DNA of 64,000 bases from Blautia_A aquisgranensis (GCF_040096615.1 NZ_JBBMEJ010000013.1:58170-122169); one strand, 5' to 3'; positions 8,660-18,889 are shown, numbered from the stretch's first letter. Notes: generated by a model not told the origin, from the letters alone. A program made the numbers and translations.

Positions 8660-10618
8660 TTATTTTTTCTCTTTAATGATACCTTTTCTGTATGCCTCCA
8701 GAAGCTGGATCAGCTCACTGATCCTCTCCTTCAGCGCTGTACCTGTATCTGTATCTCCCACCAGTGTACGCTTGTTATTGTAATGAACGGCAACTCTGTT
8801 GGACACGATATCCTGCTCTTTTGCCACAGCTTCCTCTGCGGAAGTAAACGGTTCGTGTGCGGAAAGGATCAGTCCATAGGAGTTGTATACAAGTGTGTAG
8901 CCTGCAATTCCCGTAACCTTCTGATACGGTCTTGAAAAACCACCGTCAATGACGAGCACCTTTCCATTGCATTTTACAGGACTCTCTCCTTCACTCTGAT
9001 GAACCGGAACATGTCCGTTGATAATGTGTCCTTTTTCCGGATCCAGACCAAATTCCCGAAGCAGATTATCCACCACTTCCTCATTTTCCAGAAGATGATA
9101 GTAAGCGTTTTTTGTCTCCTTATGTGTCTCCTTATCTTCAATAAAATAGCGCTCAAATGTGGTCATCTTATCCTTGCCGAACAGCGGGGAATTCGGCGCA
9201 GCCCAGATGTACCACATAATGTCTCTTCCCTTACGCTGCTCATCCTCATCCACGGCAAAAAAAGCGCGGCGCACATAGGTTTCCAGCACATCATACAGCT
9301 CTTTTCCCCTATAGGTCTTGCCGTAGATCTGTACCTCTTTCAGGCTTCCGTCTTCATTAAGCGGAATACTTCCATGGAACAGAAGATTTCCGTTATAGGT
9401 CTTGTAAAGACCACCCTTGTCCAGAAGAAGACGCACATGATTCTGAAGTTTCTCACAGTTTCGAAACGCAGAATCCAGCCGTTCCATCACCTCTTTTTCT
9501 TCTGCACTGAGCTCGTAAGGTTTTTTCCAGTCGATAGTAGGGAAATATGTATCTGTCAGCGGATATTCTTTTCCGTCAGGAAGCGTGATCGTGCCTTTCT
9601 TCGGATCGATACGATGAAGCAGGCACCGGTTCTCCATATGGAATTCTTTATGCTTGCGGATCAGCTGTCCCTCCAGCTTGAACTGAATGACTGCGATTGC
9701 TTTATGCATCTTCCGTCCCAGTTCTTCCTCCAGGGTACTGTAGGTGTTAGCATCCCCTTTCATCTCAAAGATCTTGCAGGGATCATCCTTATAAGCTTCC
9801 ATGGCAAAGGTTGCAAGAGGCATGAGATTGATTCCATATCCATCCTCCAAGATATCCATGTTACGGTAACGGATACTGTTCCGGATTACTGTCGCAATAC
9901 AGGCCTTCTGCCCTGTGGCAGCTCCCATCCATACCACATCATGATTTCCCCACTGGATATCCAGAGAGTGATATTTCATCAGACGGTCCATAATAAAATG
10001 TGGCCCCGGACCTCTGTCATAAATATCTCCCAGCACATGAAGATGATCCACAACAAGGCGCTGGATCAGCTCTGCCAGGGCAATGATAAAATTCTCCGCT
10101 CTTCCGATCTCAATAATGGTATTTACAATGGAATCATAATATGCCTCTTTATCAAGAACCTCTGCCTTCTCTGTGATCAGCTCCTCGATCACATAAGCAT
10201 AATCTGCAGGGAGCGCTTTTCGCACCTTGGAGCGTGTATACTTGGAAGCTGTTGTCTTGCACACCTCGATCAGACGGTAAAGTGTGATCTTGTACCAGTT
10301 TTCCATGTCCTCTTCATGCTTTTTTACTACCTCCATTTTTTCCTTGGGGTAATAGATCAGGGTTGCAAGAGATCTCTTATCGCTGTTGCTTAAGGTATGT
10401 CCGAATACATCATCAATCTTTTTGCGGACTGCGCCGGAACCATTTCGAAGTACATGGGAAAACGCATCGTACTCTCCATGGATATCTGACATAAAATGCT
10501 CCGTGCCTTTTGGCAGGTTCAGTATGGACTGCAGGTTGATGATCTCTGTTGATGCCTTTGCAATAGTGGGATACAGTTCTGCAAGCCGCTGCAGATATCT
10601 TAATTCTTCTTTCTTCAT
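8660..10618 (-). CDS. fbp: Fructose-1,6-bisphosphatase, class III
   Basis: Dephosphorylates fructose-1,6-bisphosphate in gluconeogenesis. 652 residues, the size of the Firmicute class III enzyme (Bacillus FBPase type), which has a calcineurin-like metallophosphatase fold unrelated to classes I and II. Metal-binding motifs are visible: SDIHGEYDAF near residue 45, GDIYDRGPGP near residue 197, WGNHDVVWMGA near residue 220, and the late INGHVPVHQSEGESP and VIDGGFSR. ATG at 10618 follows CCAGGAGG. It lies 63 bases after polC; separate promoter status is unclear. Confidence 0.97.
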   Translation of the reverse strand: MKKEELRYLQRLAELYPTIAKASTEIINLQSILNLPKGTEHFMSDIHGEYDAFSHVLRNGSGAVRKKIDDVFGHTLSNSDKRSLATLIYYPKEKMEVVKKHEEDMENWYKITLYRLIEVCKTTASKYTRSKVRKALPADYAYVIEELITEKAEVLDKEAYYDSIVNTIIEIGRAENFIIALAELIQRLVVDHLHVLGDIYDRGPGPHFIMDRLMKYHSLDIQWGNHDVVWMGAATGQKACIATVIRNSIRYRNMDILEDGYGINLMPLATFAMEAYKDDPCKIFEMKGDANTYSTLEEELGRKMHKAIAVIQFKLEGQLIRKHKEFHMENRCLLHRIDPKKGTITLPDGKEYPLTDTYFPTIDWKKPYELSAEEKEVMERLDSAFRNCEKLQNHVRLLLDKGGLYKTYNGNLLFHGSIPLNEDGSLKEVQIYGKTYRGKELYDVLETYVRRAFFAVDEDEQRKGRDIMWYIWAAPNSPLFGKDKMTTFERYFIEDKETHKETKNAYYHLLENEEVVDNLLREFGLDPEKGHIINGHVPVHQSEGESPVKCNGKVLVIDGGFSRPYQKVTGIAGYTLVYNSYGLILSAHEPFTSAEEAVAKEQDIVSNRVAVHYNNKRTLVGDTDTGTALKERISELIQLLEAYRKGIIKEKK

Positions 10619-10681
10619 ATTGCCTCCTGGAAGTTAACTGCTGTCCATCTGATATGGAAATTAGCAGAATTTTTTATTTTT

Positions 10682-13600
10682 TCATGTAAAATCAAACAGT
10701 GACATCTGATTGGACTGTGGAATATCTCCGAACAGCTTCAGGTCATCCATCAGATCGATGACTGTCTTGCTGACCTTAGTTCTGTCGCGGAAATCATCCT
10801 TGGAAAGGAATCTGCCCTTTGCTGCAGCATCCACCACAGCATCGGCTGCCTTATCGCCCAATCCGTCTATGGTATCCAGTGCAGGCATCAGCTTATCGCC
10901 GATGATCTGGAACCGGTGTGCCTTGGCTTTGTAAAGATCAATGGGCACAAAATCAAATCCTCTGGCATACATCTCCTGCACGATTCGCATATCTTTCAGT
11001 GTATCCTGCTCTTTTTTGGATGCCTCGTCGCCTTTTTTGCGGATCTCCGCCATATAATATTCCAGACGTTCTTTTCCCATGCACATCAGCTCATAGGAAA
11101 ACGAGGTTGCACGGATACTGAAAAATGCCGCATAGTATGCAAGGGGATGAAATACCTTGTACCAGGCGATACGGTAGGCCATCATAACGTAAGCTGCCGC
11201 ATGGGCCTTCGGGAACATGTACTTGATCAGCTTACAGGACCAGATATACCAGTCCGGAACATCATGCTCTTTCATCGTCTGAATCCACTCATCACGAAGA
11301 CCTTTTCCCTTACGGACACTCTCCATGATGGTAAAAGCCAGACCACTCTCCACGCCCTTGCCAATAAGATAGATCATGATATCATCTCGTGTACAGATCG
11401 CAGTGGAAATGGTTGCTTTTCCCTCCTGAATCAGCACCTGGGCATTGCCAAGCCATACATCCGTACCATGGGAAAGTCCTGCGATACGCACCAGGTCCGA
11501 AAAATATCTCGGCTTGGTATCAATAAGCATCTGCATGGCGAAATCCGTACCAAACTCCGGAATTCCAAGACAGCCCAGCTTACAGCCGCCGATATCCTCC
11601 GGACTGATTCCTAAAGCCTGGGTTCCGGCAAACAGCGACATGACATCCCTCTGATCCAGAGGAACTGTTCTTGCGCTGATTCCGGTAAGATCCTCCAGCA
11701 TACGGATCATGGTCGGATCATCGTGTCCCAGTATATCAAGCTTCAGAAGGTTTCCGTCAATGGAATGGTAATCAAAATGTGTGGTAATGATATCACTGTT
11801 CACATCATTGGCCGGATGCTGCACAGGAGTAAATTTTTCGATTTCCTCGCCCATGGGAAGTACGATGATACCTCCCGGATGCTGGCCTGTGGTACGGCGG
11901 ACACCGGTACAGCCCTGAACGATACGGTTGATCTCGCAGTAACGCTTATGCTGTCCCCGCTCCTCGTAGTAATTCTTCACATAACCGAAAGCCGTCTTTT
12001 CCGCAAGGGTACCGATTGTTCCGGCCTTGAAGGTCTGACCCTTTCCGAAAATAACCTCTGTATATCTGTGGGCATTCGCCTGATATTCACCGGAGAAGTT
12101 CAGGTCGATATCCGGCTCTTTATCTCCCTTAAAACCAAGGAAAGTCTCAAAAGGAATATCAAAACCTTCTTTGTTCATCTTTGTTCCGCATTTCGGACAG
12201 ATCTTATCCGGCATATCACATCCAGCCATGCCTGCGTATTTTTTTACCTCAGGAGAATCGAAATCGCTGTATTTGCAATCCGGATTCGGGCAGAGATAAT
12301 GTGGAGGCAGAGGGTTTACCTCTGTGATACCAGACATGGTAGCCGCCAGAGATGAACCAACAGAGCCTCGGGATCCTACCAGATATCCATCTTCATTGGA
12401 CTTCCACACAAGCTTCTGAGCAATGATATACATCACCGCATAACCATTGGAAATAATGGAATTCAGCTCACGGTCCAGGCGGTCCTCCACGATCTTCGGC
12501 AGAGGATCTCCGTACATCTCATGTGCCTTCGTAAAGCAGATATTCTTCAGATCCTGCTCAGAATTCTCAATAACCGGCGGGAATTTATCCGGGTGAATCG
12601 GCGAGATCTTCTCGATCATATCCGCGATCTTGTTGGTGTTGGTGATCACCACTTCCTCCGCTTTCTCGCTTCCCAGATAGGAAAATTCCTCCAGCATCTC
12701 TTCCGTTGTGCGAAGATAAAGAGGCGCCTGGTTATCTGCATCGGAGAATCCGTTTCCCGCCATGATGATACGGCGGTACACCTCATCCTGGGGATCCATG
12801 AAATGCACATCACAGGTTGCTACCACCGGCTTCTGAAACTGCTCGCCAAGCTTGACGATCTTCCTGTTTATCTCTTTTAAATCTTCTTCGGAATTGATCA
12901 TATCGTGCTTCTCATCCGCAAGCATGAACGCATTGTTCCCAAGCGGCTGGATTTCCAGATAATCATAAAAATTCACAAGCCTTGCGATCTCCTGATCCGG
13001 CGCATTCCGCAGGAGTGCTTGATACAATTCACCCGCTTCGCAGGCACTTCCCACCAGAAGGCCCTCGCGATATTTTTCCAGCACGCTTTTGGGGACTCTG
13101 GGGCGCCTGTGGTAATATTTCAGATGAGACTGACTTACAAGCTTGTACAGATTGATTCTTCCTGTCTCATTTCTTGCAAAAACAATGGCATGATAGGTAG
13201 GCAGCTTACGGATGGTATCCGGTGAAACCGCGCCCTGACTGTTCATCTCATCCACATCAAAAATATCACGCTCCGCAAGCATCTTCACAAAACGCACAAA
13301 AATCTCAGCCGTACATGCCGCGTCGTCCACAGCTCTGTGATGATGATCCAGGGAAACGCCGACAGCCTTGGCAACGGTATCCAGCTTAAACCTGTTCAGA
13401 GCAGGCAGAAGAAATCTGGCCATACCCACAGTATCTACATAGGTAAAATCGTCCGGAATCCCCTGTCTCTTACAGTTCTCAATAATAAAGCTCATATCAA
13501 AGTCTGCATTATGGGCCACCATAACACAGCCCTCACAGAATTTCAGAAATTCCGGAAGCACTTCTTCGATCGTTGGCGCATCAATAACCATGGAATCGTT

Positions 13601-15169
13601 GATGCTGGTCAGCTGCTCAATACGGAACGGAATCGGCACCTGCGGATTCACAAAGGTGGAAAAACGGTCTGTGATCTGGCCTTTTTCTACTTTTACGGCA
13701 CCGATCTCTATGATCTTACAGGTCAGAGCCGAGAATCCTGTTGTCTCAATATCAAAAACAACGAAATCCCCGTCCAGTCGCTGCCCCTTGGAATTCGTAA
13801 CCATACCCTTCAGGTCATCCACAAGATACGCTTCCATGCCATAAAGCACTTTGAAATCAGACTCTTTTGATACACATCCACCCCAGGCATCGAAGCAGTG
13901 GTTCGCCTCCGGGAATGACTGGACAACACCATGATCCGTGATTGCGATCGCTTTATGCCCCCATTCGTAAGCACGTTTTACCAGGGCTTTTGCGTCGGTG
14001 ACCCCATCCATATCACTCATCTTGGTATGACAGTGGAGCTCCACTCTTTTCTGAGGGCTGGTGTCCATTCTTGCCGTGGTAAAATCAGCAATCTTTTTGA
14101 TTCCTGTAATGTTTCCGATGGTCAGCTCACTGTCGAAACGGTCGATCGTGGTAACGCCCTTAAGCTTCAGAAAAGCACCTTTCTTTACGCTCTGTGTGAT
14201 CTCCGGAACCTGTTCATTACGCAGGAACATCTTCACAACGATACTGTCTGTAAAATCCGTGACAGGGAATATGAGGATTGTTTTTTCATTCCGGATCTCA
14301 CGGGCCTCTACATCCATAATCTGACAGCGGATGATGACCTCGCCCATCTCACCGGTAATGCTCTCCAGCGGAATCGGCTCTCCCTCAAAATCTCTTCCGT
14401 AAACAACATCCGGATTACTGTCCCTGCGGAATCCAAAGCCTCCACGGAAATCGCCTTTCTGACCCTTCTGTGCTTTTTTGTCGAAAGATTTCTTCTCGTT
14501 TGTTTTTTCGCTCTTCTTACCACCGGAAGCTTTTTTTGTTTCTTCTTTTGCCGCTTCTTCCTTCAGTGCACTCTCTTCTTCATTGGAAAGTTTGGCATGC
14601 TTCAGCACGTTCTCCACTTCCTGTTTGATCTGAAGTGCGGCATTTTTGCGGTATTTGCTCTCCTTTGCCTCCACAAAATCCAGCTCTACCTTGAGATTCA
14701 TCCCGCAGCGCTCGCAGAAAACCTTATGGAAATATTCCACAAGGATCTCACTTTTCTGCCTGGAGATCACAGTGTCAGGCAGCACCATACGCATAGTATC
14801 TTTGTCTGAAAAAACGATCTCCGCTCTTCGGAACAAGTTGTACTCCAGCATATTGTAATTACGCAGCTCCAGCTCCATACTGGAACGGTAGCTCCCCAGA
14901 AAATTCTCCGGCGTGTACTGCTCGGAAAGATGAAATTTCTCCACAACCGTAACCGTCATGGGAATTCCCGGAAAGCACTGTCTTTCGATCTCATCCTCCA
15001 GCGCAAAGATATTCTTCTTATGGATCCAGCGGCTGCTTTCGATATAAACACGAAGATGCGTCCTGCCCGGATTCATGGAAACCTTTGTCACAAACACCAT
15101 ATCCAGAAGCTCTTCCAGCTCTTTTTTTACCTTAAGCTTCGGAAATACATCAAAAAAATCTTTCTCCAT
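10682..15169 (-). CDS. polC: DNA polymerase III alpha subunit, PolC type
   Basis: Replicative polymerase of low-GC Gram-positives with built-in 3'-5' proofreading. 1495 residues. Order: N-terminal domains (1-195), a lysine/glutamate-rich linker (about 196-256), an OB fold, a PHP domain opening at HCHTKMSDMDG (about 376) and split by the DEDDh exonuclease (VVFDIETTGF near 472), then the rest of PHP. The polymerase palm follows, with a zinc-binding region (CPNPDCKYS...CPKCGTK) and the catalytic PDIDLNFSGE near 1018, then thumb and fingers to the C terminus (NQMSLFDFT). The ATG shares one base with the ispG stop (TAATG), indicating translational coupling. Confidence 0.98.
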   Translation of the reverse strand: MEKDFFDVFPKLKVKKELEELLDMVFVTKVSMNPGRTHLRVYIESSRWIHKKNIFALEDEIERQCFPGIPMTVTVVEKFHLSEQYTPENFLGSYRSSMELELRNYNMLEYNLFRRAEIVFSDKDTMRMVLPDTVISRQKSEILVEYFHKVFCERCGMNLKVELDFVEAKESKYRKNAALQIKQEVENVLKHAKLSNEEESALKEEAAKEETKKASGGKKSEKTNEKKSFDKKAQKGQKGDFRGGFGFRRDSNPDVVYGRDFEGEPIPLESITGEMGEVIIRCQIMDVEAREIRNEKTILIFPVTDFTDSIVVKMFLRNEQVPEITQSVKKGAFLKLKGVTTIDRFDSELTIGNITGIKKIADFTTARMDTSPQKRVELHCHTKMSDMDGVTDAKALVKRAYEWGHKAIAITDHGVVQSFPEANHCFDAWGGCVSKESDFKVLYGMEAYLVDDLKGMVTNSKGQRLDGDFVVFDIETTGFSALTCKIIEIGAVKVEKGQITDRFSTFVNPQVPIPFRIEQLTSINDSMVIDAPTIEEVLPEFLKFCEGCVMVAHNADFDMSFIIENCKRQGIPDDFTYVDTVGMARFLLPALNRFKLDTVAKAVGVSLDHHHRAVDDAACTAEIFVRFVKMLAERDIFDVDEMNSQGAVSPDTIRKLPTYHAIVFARNETGRINLYKLVSQSHLKYYHRRPRVPKSVLEKYREGLLVGSACEAGELYQALLRNAPDQEIARLVNFYDYLEIQPLGNNAFMLADEKHDMINSEEDLKEINRKIVKLGEQFQKPVVATCDVHFMDPQDEVYRRIIMAGNGFSDADNQAPLYLRTTEEMLEEFSYLGSEKAEEVVITNTNKIADMIEKISPIHPDKFPPVIENSEQDLKNICFTKAHEMYGDPLPKIVEDRLDRELNSIISNGYAVMYIIAQKLVWKSNEDGYLVGSRGSVGSSLAATMSGITEVNPLPPHYLCPNPDCKYSDFDSPEVKKYAGMAGCDMPDKICPKCGTKMNKEGFDIPFETFLGFKGDKEPDIDLNFSGEYQANAHRYTEVIFGKGQTFKAGTIGTLAEKTAFGYVKNYYEERGQHKRYCEINRIVQGCTGVRRTTGQHPGGIIVLPMGEEIEKFTPVQHPANDVNSDIITTHFDYHSIDGNLLKLDILGHDDPTMIRMLEDLTGISARTVPLDQRDVMSLFAGTQALGISPEDIGGCKLGCLGIPEFGTDFAMQMLIDTKPRYFSDLVRIAGLSHGTDVWLGNAQVLIQEGKATISTAICTRDDIMIYLIGKGVESGLAFTIMESVRKGKGLRDEWIQTMKEHDVPDWYIWSCKLIKYMFPKAHAAAYVMMAYRIAWYKVFHPLAYYAAFFSIRATSFSYELMCMGKERLEYYMAEIRKKGDEASKKEQDTLKDMRIVQEMYARGFDFVPIDLYKAKAHRFQIIGDKLMPALDTIDGLGDKAADAVVDAAAKGRFLSKDDFRDRTKVSKTVIDLMDDLKLFGDIPQSNQMSLFDFT

Positions 15170-16233
15170 TACGACTCCCGTTCATTCCAGGAAAGAAGCT
15201 CTGCACGAAGCGTATCCAGAAGCTCCGTCTCCGGCACCTTCTTTACGACTTCTCCGTGTTTGATCAGAAGGCCCACTCCGTCGCCTCCGGCAATTCCGAT
15301 ATCTGCTTCTTTCGCTTCTCCCGGTCCGTTTACCACGCAGCCCATAACTGCAACCTTGATATCAAGCGGAATATCCTGCACCATAGTTTCCACCTGGTTT
15401 GCAAGACCGATCAGATCGATCTTTGTTCTTCCGCAGGTCGGACAGGAAACGACCTCCACACCGCCTTTACGAAGTCCCAGTGTCTTTAAGATTCTCTTCG
15501 CTGATTTCACTTCTTCAAGTGGTGCACCTGTGAGAGAAACACGGATGGTATCTCCGATTCCCTGATACAGGATGATTCCAAGGCCGATCGCAGACTTGAT
15601 GTTTCCGGAATACAGAGTTCCTGCTTCCGTGATTCCCACATGAAGCGGATACTGTGTCTTTTCTGCGATCAGCTCATGGGCTCTGGCACACATGAGAACA
15701 TCCGAAGATTTAATACTGATCACCAGATTATCATAGCCCATCTCTTCAATGATGTGAACCTTATCGAGAGCGCTCTCCACAAGTCCCTCTGCGGTAACTC
15801 CATGATATTTCTCTACCAGTTCTTTTTCAAGGGAACCACTGTTCACACCTACACGGATCGGAATGTTGCGTTCCTTTGCAGTATCTACAACTGCCTTGAT
15901 GCGCTCTTTTGAACCGATATTTCCCGGATTGATGCGGATCTTATCCGCGCCATTCTCCATCGCTGCGATCGCCAGCCGGTAATCAAAATGAATATCTGCG
16001 ACCAGCGGAATGTGGATCTGTTTTTTGATCTGGGACAAAGCCTGTGCTGCTTCCATGGTAGGAACTGCACAGCGTATGATATCACAGCCTGCTTTTTCCA
16101 GGGAAAGGATCTGCGCTACAGTTGCCTCCACATCCTCTGTTTTCGTATTGGTCATGGACTGGATCAGTATGGGATTTCCTCCTCCAATGACACGGTTTCC
16201 GATCTTTATTGTCTTTGTATGGTCTCTGTACAT
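15169..16233 (-). CDS. ispG: 4-hydroxy-3-methylbut-2-en-1-yl diphosphate synthase (flavodoxin) IspG
   Basis: [4Fe-4S] enzyme of the MEP isoprenoid pathway that reductively opens MEcPP to HMBPP. 354 residues, the short bacterial form. The start region (IKIGNRVIGGGNPILIQSMTNT) forms the TIM-barrel N terminus. The three cluster cysteines are in VSCPTCGRT and VMGCVVNGPGEA near residues 265-310. ATG at 16233 follows AAGGAG. It overlaps polC by one base (TAATG). ispC and rseP, often next to ispG, are not present. Confidence 0.97.
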   Translation of the reverse strand: MYRDHTKTIKIGNRVIGGGNPILIQSMTNTKTEDVEATVAQILSLEKAGCDIIRCAVPTMEAAQALSQIKKQIHIPLVADIHFDYRLAIAAMENGADKIRINPGNIGSKERIKAVVDTAKERNIPIRVGVNSGSLEKELVEKYHGVTAEGLVESALDKVHIIEEMGYDNLVISIKSSDVLMCARAHELIAEKTQYPLHVGITEAGTLYSGNIKSAIGLGIILYQGIGDTIRVSLTGAPLEEVKSAKRILKTLGLRKGGVEVVSCPTCGRTKIDLIGLANQVETMVQDIPLDIKVAVMGCVVNGPGEAKEADIGIAGGDGVGLLIKHGEVVKKVPETELLDTLRAELLSWNERES

Positions 16234-16252
16234 AAAAAATCTCCTTAATCTT

Positions 16253-16285
16253 GAAAGGCAGGTGTCCTTAAACTCCCTGCCTTTC
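16253..16285 (-). other. Intergenic hairpin between telA-like gene and ispG
   Basis: GAAAGGCAGG (16253-16262) pairs perfectly with CCTGCCTTTC (16276-16285). No T run follows on either strand, so it is not a textbook terminator. It may reduce readthrough or shape the mRNA end upstream of ispG. Confidence 0.5.
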
Positions 16286-16299
16286 CATTCTCAATTACC

Positions 16300-17448
16300 T
16301 TAACGCCGGATCTCCAGCAGTTTTGTTTTCAGTTCGGTCTCCATCCGCTTCATATCTGCCTCTGCTGCCTGACGCTTCTCCCGGCCCTCCTGCTGGATCT
16401 TCATCACATCATCCAGGGTCTGGATCAGCTCCTGATTGGTCTTCTTCAAAGTCTCGATATCCACGATTCCACGCTCAGATTCTTTCGCAGTTTCCACAGA
16501 TGCAAGATGCAGGGTTTCCGCGTTTTTCTTCAGAAGCTCATTGGTAAGATCCGTAACCTGACGCTGTGCCTGGGCCGCCTCGGTGGAATGGGCGATTCCC
16601 AGCGCTAGGACCATCTGGCTCTTCCACAGAGGAATAGTATTTACAATGGTGGTCTGGATCTTCTCAATCATCGTTGTATCATTATTCTGGATCATACGGA
16701 TCTGCGGCGCTGTCTGCATGGAGATCGTTCTGGTAAGCTCCAGATCATGCAGCTTCTTCTCAAAACGCCCGCATTTATTCTCCAGGTCATTGGCTGCCTG
16801 AGCATCCTCCGGAAGTCCGCTTGCCGCTGCCTTCTGCTGGAGTTCAAGAAGCTCTCCTTCCCGGACAGTCTGGAGCTTCTTTTTGCCTGCAAGAATGTAC
16901 ATGGAAAGCTCTTTAAAATATGCCAGGTTCTGGTCATACATCTTGTCCAGCACAGCGGAATCCTTCATAAGACGCATCTGCTGCTGTTCCAGTGCCTCTG
17001 TGATCTTTGCCACATTTCCCTCGGCCTTGGAGTAGCGGTTTTTGAGCGTCTCCACCTTCGCAGTCTGCTTCTTGAAAAATCCAAACAACCCTTTCTCCTC
17101 TGTGGCATCAAAATCCTTCAGCTCTCCTACAACATCAGCCAGGAGTTCCCCAACTTCTCCCAGATCCTGTGTCCGTACATTTTCAAGTGCCGCATCGGAA
17201 AAATCAGCCATTTTCTTCTGCGTTCCGGCGCCGTACTGCAGGATCTGATTCGTATTTTCGATATCGATCTTTGCAGCAAAATCATCCACCAGCTTCTGTT
17301 CCTCGGGTGAGAGCACCGGTTCTTCGATCTTCGGCTCCTCGGGCTTTTCCGGTTCTTTTACTGCAACCTCTTCCTTCTCTTCTGTGAGATCCGGTTCCAG
17401 TGTCAGTACCGGCGCATCCATCGTAAAATCCTTAAATTCTTCTCCCAT
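16300..17448 (-). CDS. Toxic anion resistance protein, TelA/YaaN family
   Basis: 382-residue cytosolic, strongly helical protein of the TelA family, named for tellurite resistance; the biochemical role is unknown. The acidic N terminus has glutamate/proline-rich stretches (EPEKPEEPKIEEP). The family core begins around residue 70 (QILQYGAGTQKKMADFSD), with coiled-coil segments and the conserved IRMIQNNDTTMIEKIQTT, then IPLWKSQMVLALGI. ATG at 17448 follows AAGGAG. It lies 51 bases behind the XpaC-like gene, the same pair as xpaC-yaaN in Bacillus, which suggests a joint cell-envelope or stress role (context inference). Confidence 0.92.
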   Translation of the reverse strand: MGEEFKDFTMDAPVLTLEPDLTEEKEEVAVKEPEKPEEPKIEEPVLSPEEQKLVDDFAAKIDIENTNQILQYGAGTQKKMADFSDAALENVRTQDLGEVGELLADVVGELKDFDATEEKGLFGFFKKQTAKVETLKNRYSKAEGNVAKITEALEQQQMRLMKDSAVLDKMYDQNLAYFKELSMYILAGKKKLQTVREGELLELQQKAAASGLPEDAQAANDLENKCGRFEKKLHDLELTRTISMQTAPQIRMIQNNDTTMIEKIQTTIVNTIPLWKSQMVLALGIAHSTEAAQAQRQVTDLTNELLKKNAETLHLASVETAKESERGIVDIETLKKTNQELIQTLDDVMKIQQEGREKRQAAEADMKRMETELKTKLLEIRR

Positions 17449-17499
17449 AGTCTTCTCCTTATATAACAGGCATCTGCCACTTACAGCATGCCGGAAAAA

Positions 17500-18735
17500 T
17501 TATTTCTTCCCTGCTTCCTGCTTCATCTTCTCGAAATCATCTTCCGTGAGCCCTTCCTGTGCAAGAACTGTATGCAGTACGGAAATATCACTGGACACAT
17601 CCCAGGCCGTATCGCGGAAAATGGAATCCAGAAGCTTCTCAAATGCAAGATTCAATGTATCAATGGTATCCTCGATCTCTTTCTTGGAGGATGTGATATT
17701 CTCACCCTGAACCGGCTGTCCATCCATATCCTCGTAGGCATCCAGAAGCTTCACTGTCATTGGAAGATAATAATCCATTAGTTTCCTAAGATCCGGTATC
17801 ACCTCCGGATGCTCACCGGCACGTTCAAAGATCTTCTGTACGATCAGCTCCATTCTGGATATCTTCGCAGAGATCTCCTCACCAGGAATGGCATCGTTGC
17901 TCTGACGGATTTTTACCAGAAATTCATTTCCCTTTTTAAGAACGTCCTGAGCTTCAGGGCTCATATTCTCCTCAAGCTGAACCTTCGGATCTGCCTCCTG
18001 CTTTCTGAGCTCCAGCTGTTTCTGGGTCTCCTGGTACTGTGCATATGTCTCATTGCTTGTGATCAGACAGGTCTCCTGGGCATCCACGTGACCTTCCAGA
18101 AACCAGCCTTTATCAATCATCCGTATAACATCTTTTTTTACAAATTTCTCTGTTTTTTCTACTGTCTGGGCAAGCTTCTGGAAATTACAGTATGTGTGGT
18201 CTCCCAGTACTTTAATGTATTTCTGAAAACGTCCCAGCCTTCCAAGACATTTCGTTCCTGCTCCAAGAAGTGCTCCGCCACCAACTGCGCCCGCACACAT
18301 CACACCAAGCACGCCTGCTGCCAGTGCTCCACTGTGCCCAAGTCCCATCCAGATCAGAAGTACCATGGCACCAAGTCCCATACCGCTTAAAAGAATTCCT
18401 CCGGAAACCGCCATCATCATTCCCTTCAGATTTTCACCGGTCGTCTTGCCGTAAAGAAGCTCGGTCTGCTTCTTTGCAGCCTGCTCCCTGGCTTTTCTGC
18501 TTCTGCCATAATATGGATTCTGATAGGTATAACTTTTTTTGCGGAATTCCGGATCGCTGCCAGGCTCAAACACAGAATTCATTGCACTTTTAAGAGCCTC
18601 ACTTCCGGAATCAATCGCTTTATTTACCGTCCGGTTGATGGTATGGCTCAGTTCCTGATAGCTGTTGGAATTGATTGCATTGTCTATAATATCCTGGATT
18701 TTTTTCCCAAGATCATCAAATTCGTTATTATCCAT
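17500..18735 (-). CDS. XpaC-like 5-bromo-4-chloroindolyl phosphate hydrolysis family protein
   Basis: 411 residues. The family is named after Bacillus XpaC; true activity is unknown. A helical N terminus is followed by a glycine-rich hydrophobic region (about residues 100-160) with two or three membrane-spanning segments (MMAVSGGILLSGMGLGAMVL and following). A long cytosolic helical region contains the family hallmark LMDYYLPMTVKLLDAYEDMD near residue 330. An in-frame TTG at 18747 falls in the Shine-Dalgarno GGTTGGAGG, so ATG at 18735 is used. First gene of the xpaC-telA pair, with a consensus-like promoter at 18793-18821. Confidence 0.88.
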   Translation of the reverse strand: MDNNEFDDLGKKIQDIIDNAINSNSYQELSHTINRTVNKAIDSGSEALKSAMNSVFEPGSDPEFRKKSYTYQNPYYGRSRKAREQAAKKQTELLYGKTTGENLKGMMMAVSGGILLSGMGLGAMVLLIWMGLGHSGALAAGVLGVMCAGAVGGGALLGAGTKCLGRLGRFQKYIKVLGDHTYCNFQKLAQTVEKTEKFVKKDVIRMIDKGWFLEGHVDAQETCLITSNETYAQYQETQKQLELRKQEADPKVQLEENMSPEAQDVLKKGNEFLVKIRQSNDAIPGEEISAKISRMELIVQKIFERAGEHPEVIPDLRKLMDYYLPMTVKLLDAYEDMDGQPVQGENITSSKKEIEDTIDTLNLAFEKLLDSIFRDTAWDVSSDISVLHTVLAQEGLTEDDFEKMKQEAGKK

Positions 18736-18792
18736 TTCTTCCTCCAACCTGTGTCAAAAATATGTTTCGACTTAATATTATAGATAGTTTTT

Positions 18793-18821
18793 ATTATAGC
18801 GAAATCCCATATAAATTACAA
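18793..18821 (-). promoter_or_regulatory. Sigma-A promoter of xpaC-telA
   Basis: On the minus strand TTGTAA (18816-18821), a 17-base spacer and a perfect TATAAT (18793-18798), about 55 bases before the ATG at 18735. Confidence 0.8.
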
Positions 18822-18860
18822 GCAAATGCAAAAAAGCAGTGAAAATTCGAAAATTGACTA

Positions 18861-18889
18861 TTGAAGTCAGCACATAAAAGTTTTACAAT
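18861..18889 (+). promoter_or_regulatory. Sigma-A promoter of ilvE
   Basis: TTGAAG (18861-18866), a 17-base spacer and TACAAT (18884-18889). The leader to the ilvE ATG is about 30 bases, too short for a T-box or riboswitch. Confidence 0.65.

Noticed and set aside
8999..10393. 464-codon open frame on the plus strand
   Set aside because: It lies wholly antisense to fbp, has no ribosome site and its translation is rich in Cys, His and Leu with no recognisable motif; it is a shadow of the fbp codon pattern.
13931..14809. 292-codon open frame on the plus strand
   Set aside because: Antisense to polC, no ribosome site, low-complexity Phe/Leu translation; shadow frame.
18838..18856. CodY-box-like AAAATTCGAAAATT upstream of ilvE
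   Set aside because: Aligned to AATTTTCWGAAAATT it has about six mismatches in 15 bases, too weak to call, although ilvE is a common CodY target elsewhere.
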